Source: TMED14 sp003444795 (GTDB lineage: Bacteria; Bacteroidota; Bacteroidia; Flavobacteriales; Schleiferiaceae). From it: 58,983 nucleotides of DNA. This document shows positions 57,948 to 58,983 of this stretch, piece after piece. The notes under the pieces are model-generated. The model did not search any database. It saw nothing but the letters and a program-made list of their open reading frames with translations, and was not told the DNA's origin. The translations under genes were made by a program, and so were the position numbers. The stretch spans positions 1 through 58,983 of the forward strand of contig CAXBRT010000001.1 of assembly GCA_963978445.1 (NCBI GenBank), in the 5' to 3' direction. Within the stretch, counting starts at the first letter, position 1, and every line of letters begins with the position of its first letter.

Positions 57948-58983
57948 ATGGAGGTTATACAAAAATGCTGTTTCTTGCGGCCCGTGAATGCTCGCTACCT
58001 ACTCTATTTCGGCTTCCTCGCCATCAGCGCTCGCCAATTGGAGGCACAAACCCCCTTTGCCTACGGTGTAGCCTCCGGAGACCCCTATTCGGAATCGGTC
58101 GTCTTGTGGACCGCCGTAGATGGGGTGACGCAGCCGGAAATTCTCACATGGGAATGCAGTTTGGATCCGGATTTTAGGACCATCTTCACAAGTGGCACGG
58201 TAGAAACAGGCCCCCAACGCAATGGCACGGCCAAAGTGGTGGCCCGGGGATTGGAGGCAGGAACCACCTACTTCTATAGATTCTGGTGGCGAGAACATGT
58301 ATCCCCCATCGGCCAGACCAAAACAGCTCCCCTGCCAAATGCCCTGGCACCCGTTAAAATGGCCGTGGTTTCTTGTGCCCATTACGAAGCCGGGTATTTC
58401 TATGGCTATGGGGAAATTGCTCAGCGCCCGGACGTAGACGTCGTCGTTCATTTGGGCGACTATATCTACGAATACGGCCCGTGGAAAGCCCAGTGGAAAG
58501 TCCCCGGGCGGGTTCACCAGCCCGATTATGAAATCGTGAGCCTGTCCGATTACCGCACCCGCTATGCACAATACCGCCGGGATCCCAACTTGCAGGCCAT
58601 GCACGCGGCACACCCGATGATTGCCATTTGGGACGACCATGAAATTGCCAACAACAGCTACGCCACAGGTGCTGACAACCACCAGGAGAACGAAGGAGAC
58701 TATCATGCTCGCAGGCAAGCAGCTATGCGTGCCTACTATGAGTGGATGCCTGTTCGCGAAGACCATCCGGAAGGGTATCGCGCGTTTCGCTACGGCCAAA
58801 TGGTAGAGCTTATTATGCTGGAAACCCGCTTGGATGGTCGCACGGATGTACCGCACACAGAAGAGGGCCGGCATGCGCCTTTGTCGCAGCACCGATTGAT
58901 GAGCGACGATCAGCGTCAATGGGTGAAAGACCGCTTGACATCGAGTCAAACGGCCTACCGCGTTTTAGGCAACCAGACCATTT
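57948..58983 (+). CDS. PhoD-family alkaline phosphatase/phosphodiesterase (3' end outside window)
   Basis: About 345 codons of an open frame running off the window. The hydrophobic signal sequence YLLYFGFLAISARQLEAQ is followed by the PhoD N-terminal Ig-like domain (FAYGVASGDPYSESVVLWTA) and the start of the metallophosphoesterase domain: VVSCAHYEAGYF, VVVHLGDYIYEYG (metal-ligand Asp) and MIAIWDDHEIANNSY. PhoD enzymes are secreted, Ca/Fe-dependent and scavenge phosphate from diesters. Two starts are possible: ATG at 57948, or GTG at 57984, which gives a shorter, more typical signal peptide (MNARYLLYF). A long open frame on the opposite strand here is a shadow. Confidence 0.88.
   Translation, partial: MEVIQKCCFLRPVNARYLLYFGFLAISARQLEAQTPFAYGVASGDPYSESVVLWTAVDGVTQPEILTWECSLDPDFRTIFTSGTVETGPQRNGTAKVVARGLEAGTTYFYRFWWREHVSPIGQTKTAPLPNALAPVKMAVVSCAHYEAGYFYGYGEIAQRPDVDVVVHLGDYIYEYGPWKAQWKVPGRVHQPDYEIVSLSDYRTRYAQYRRDPNLQAMHAAHPMIAIWDDHEIANNSYATGADNHQENEGDYHARRQAAMRAYYEWMPVREDHPEGYRAFRYGQMVELIMLETRLDGRTDVPHTEEGRHAPLSQHRLMSDDQRQWVKDRLTSSQTAYRVLGNQTI

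Noticed and set aside
57681..57962. 93-codon minus-strand frame over the tRNA-Phe
   Set aside because: Runs through the tRNA and its terminator; no similarity seen.
57999..58949. 316-codon minus-strand frame at the right edge
   Set aside because: Antisense to the PhoD-type gene, whose plus-strand translation shows clear metallophosphoesterase motifs.
1..58983. CRISPR arrays, insertion sequences, prophage or integron features
   Set aside because: No spaced direct repeats, transposase, integrase or terminal inverted repeats with target duplications were seen.

Overview
The window is about 59 kb of a chromosome from a member of the Bacteroidota, most likely a marine-type Flavobacteriales lineage (Cryomorphaceae/Schleiferiaceae-like; inferred, not proven). 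Pointers are two type IX secretion substrates with gliding-motility type B C-termini beside a PorP/SprF protein, a DUF4290 protein beside murA, the gene order rplQ-carA-eno-gltA, a str-S10-spc-alpha ribosomal supercluster without tuf, and several promoters of the Bacteroidota form TAnnTTTG. Base composition looks close to 50% GC and even. I see no insertion sequence, prophage, CRISPR array or rRNA gene. Coding density is very high and no gene-free stretch exceeds 300 bases.

Layout. (1) 1-3128: end of methionine aminopeptidase, a SAM methyltransferase, then on the minus strand a coiled-coil DUF164 protein and a Nif3-family protein. (2) 3191-25913, all minus: the str-S10-spc-alpha cluster starts at rpsL (25913) and runs to rplQ; it is followed by carA, eno, gltA and rpsA. 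L36 (rpmJ), too short for routine gene calling, lies at 12093-12209. (3) 26074-32750, plus: UvrD/PcrA helicase, DUF4290 protein, murA, a TlpA-like thioredoxin, then grpE-dnaJ behind a likely sigma-54 promoter. (4) 32859-38343, minus: a three-gene type IX secretion locus, in which two secreted type B proteins flank a PorP/SprF barrel fused to a SPOR domain. (5) 38541-47663, mostly plus: undecaprenol/diacylglycerol kinase, a GAF (free Met-R-SO reductase-like) protein, an FtsX/MacB-like permease (minus), purH, and the rod-shape operon mreB-mreC-mreD-mrdA-rodA. (6) 47800-57677, minus: an envelope-biogenesis series made of an acyltransferase/acyl-CoA synthetase fusion, type III pantothenate kinase, an outer-membrane barrel, a TPR protein, LptC, a two-helix membrane protein, a CorC/HlyC-type transporter and a PpiD/SurA-type foldase. 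(7) 57803-58983, plus: tRNA-Phe and the start of a PhoD-type phosphodiesterase/alkaline phosphatase running off the window.

Most genes are housekeeping. The parts most worth a second look are: the PorP-coiled-coil-SPOR fusion and its two paralogous secreted neighbours; the single-chain acyltransferase/acyl-CoA synthetase; the sigma-54-type promoter and inverted repeat in front of grpE-dnaJ; a repeated loss of zinc-binding cysteines (methyltransferase finger, DUF164 ribbon, half of the DnaJ zinc domain); Asp in place of the fosfomycin-target Cys in MurA; a eukaryote-type citrate synthase; RNA hairpins in the rpsL and rpsA leaders and inside the start of lptC; and a tRNA-Phe with a mismatched acceptor pair.
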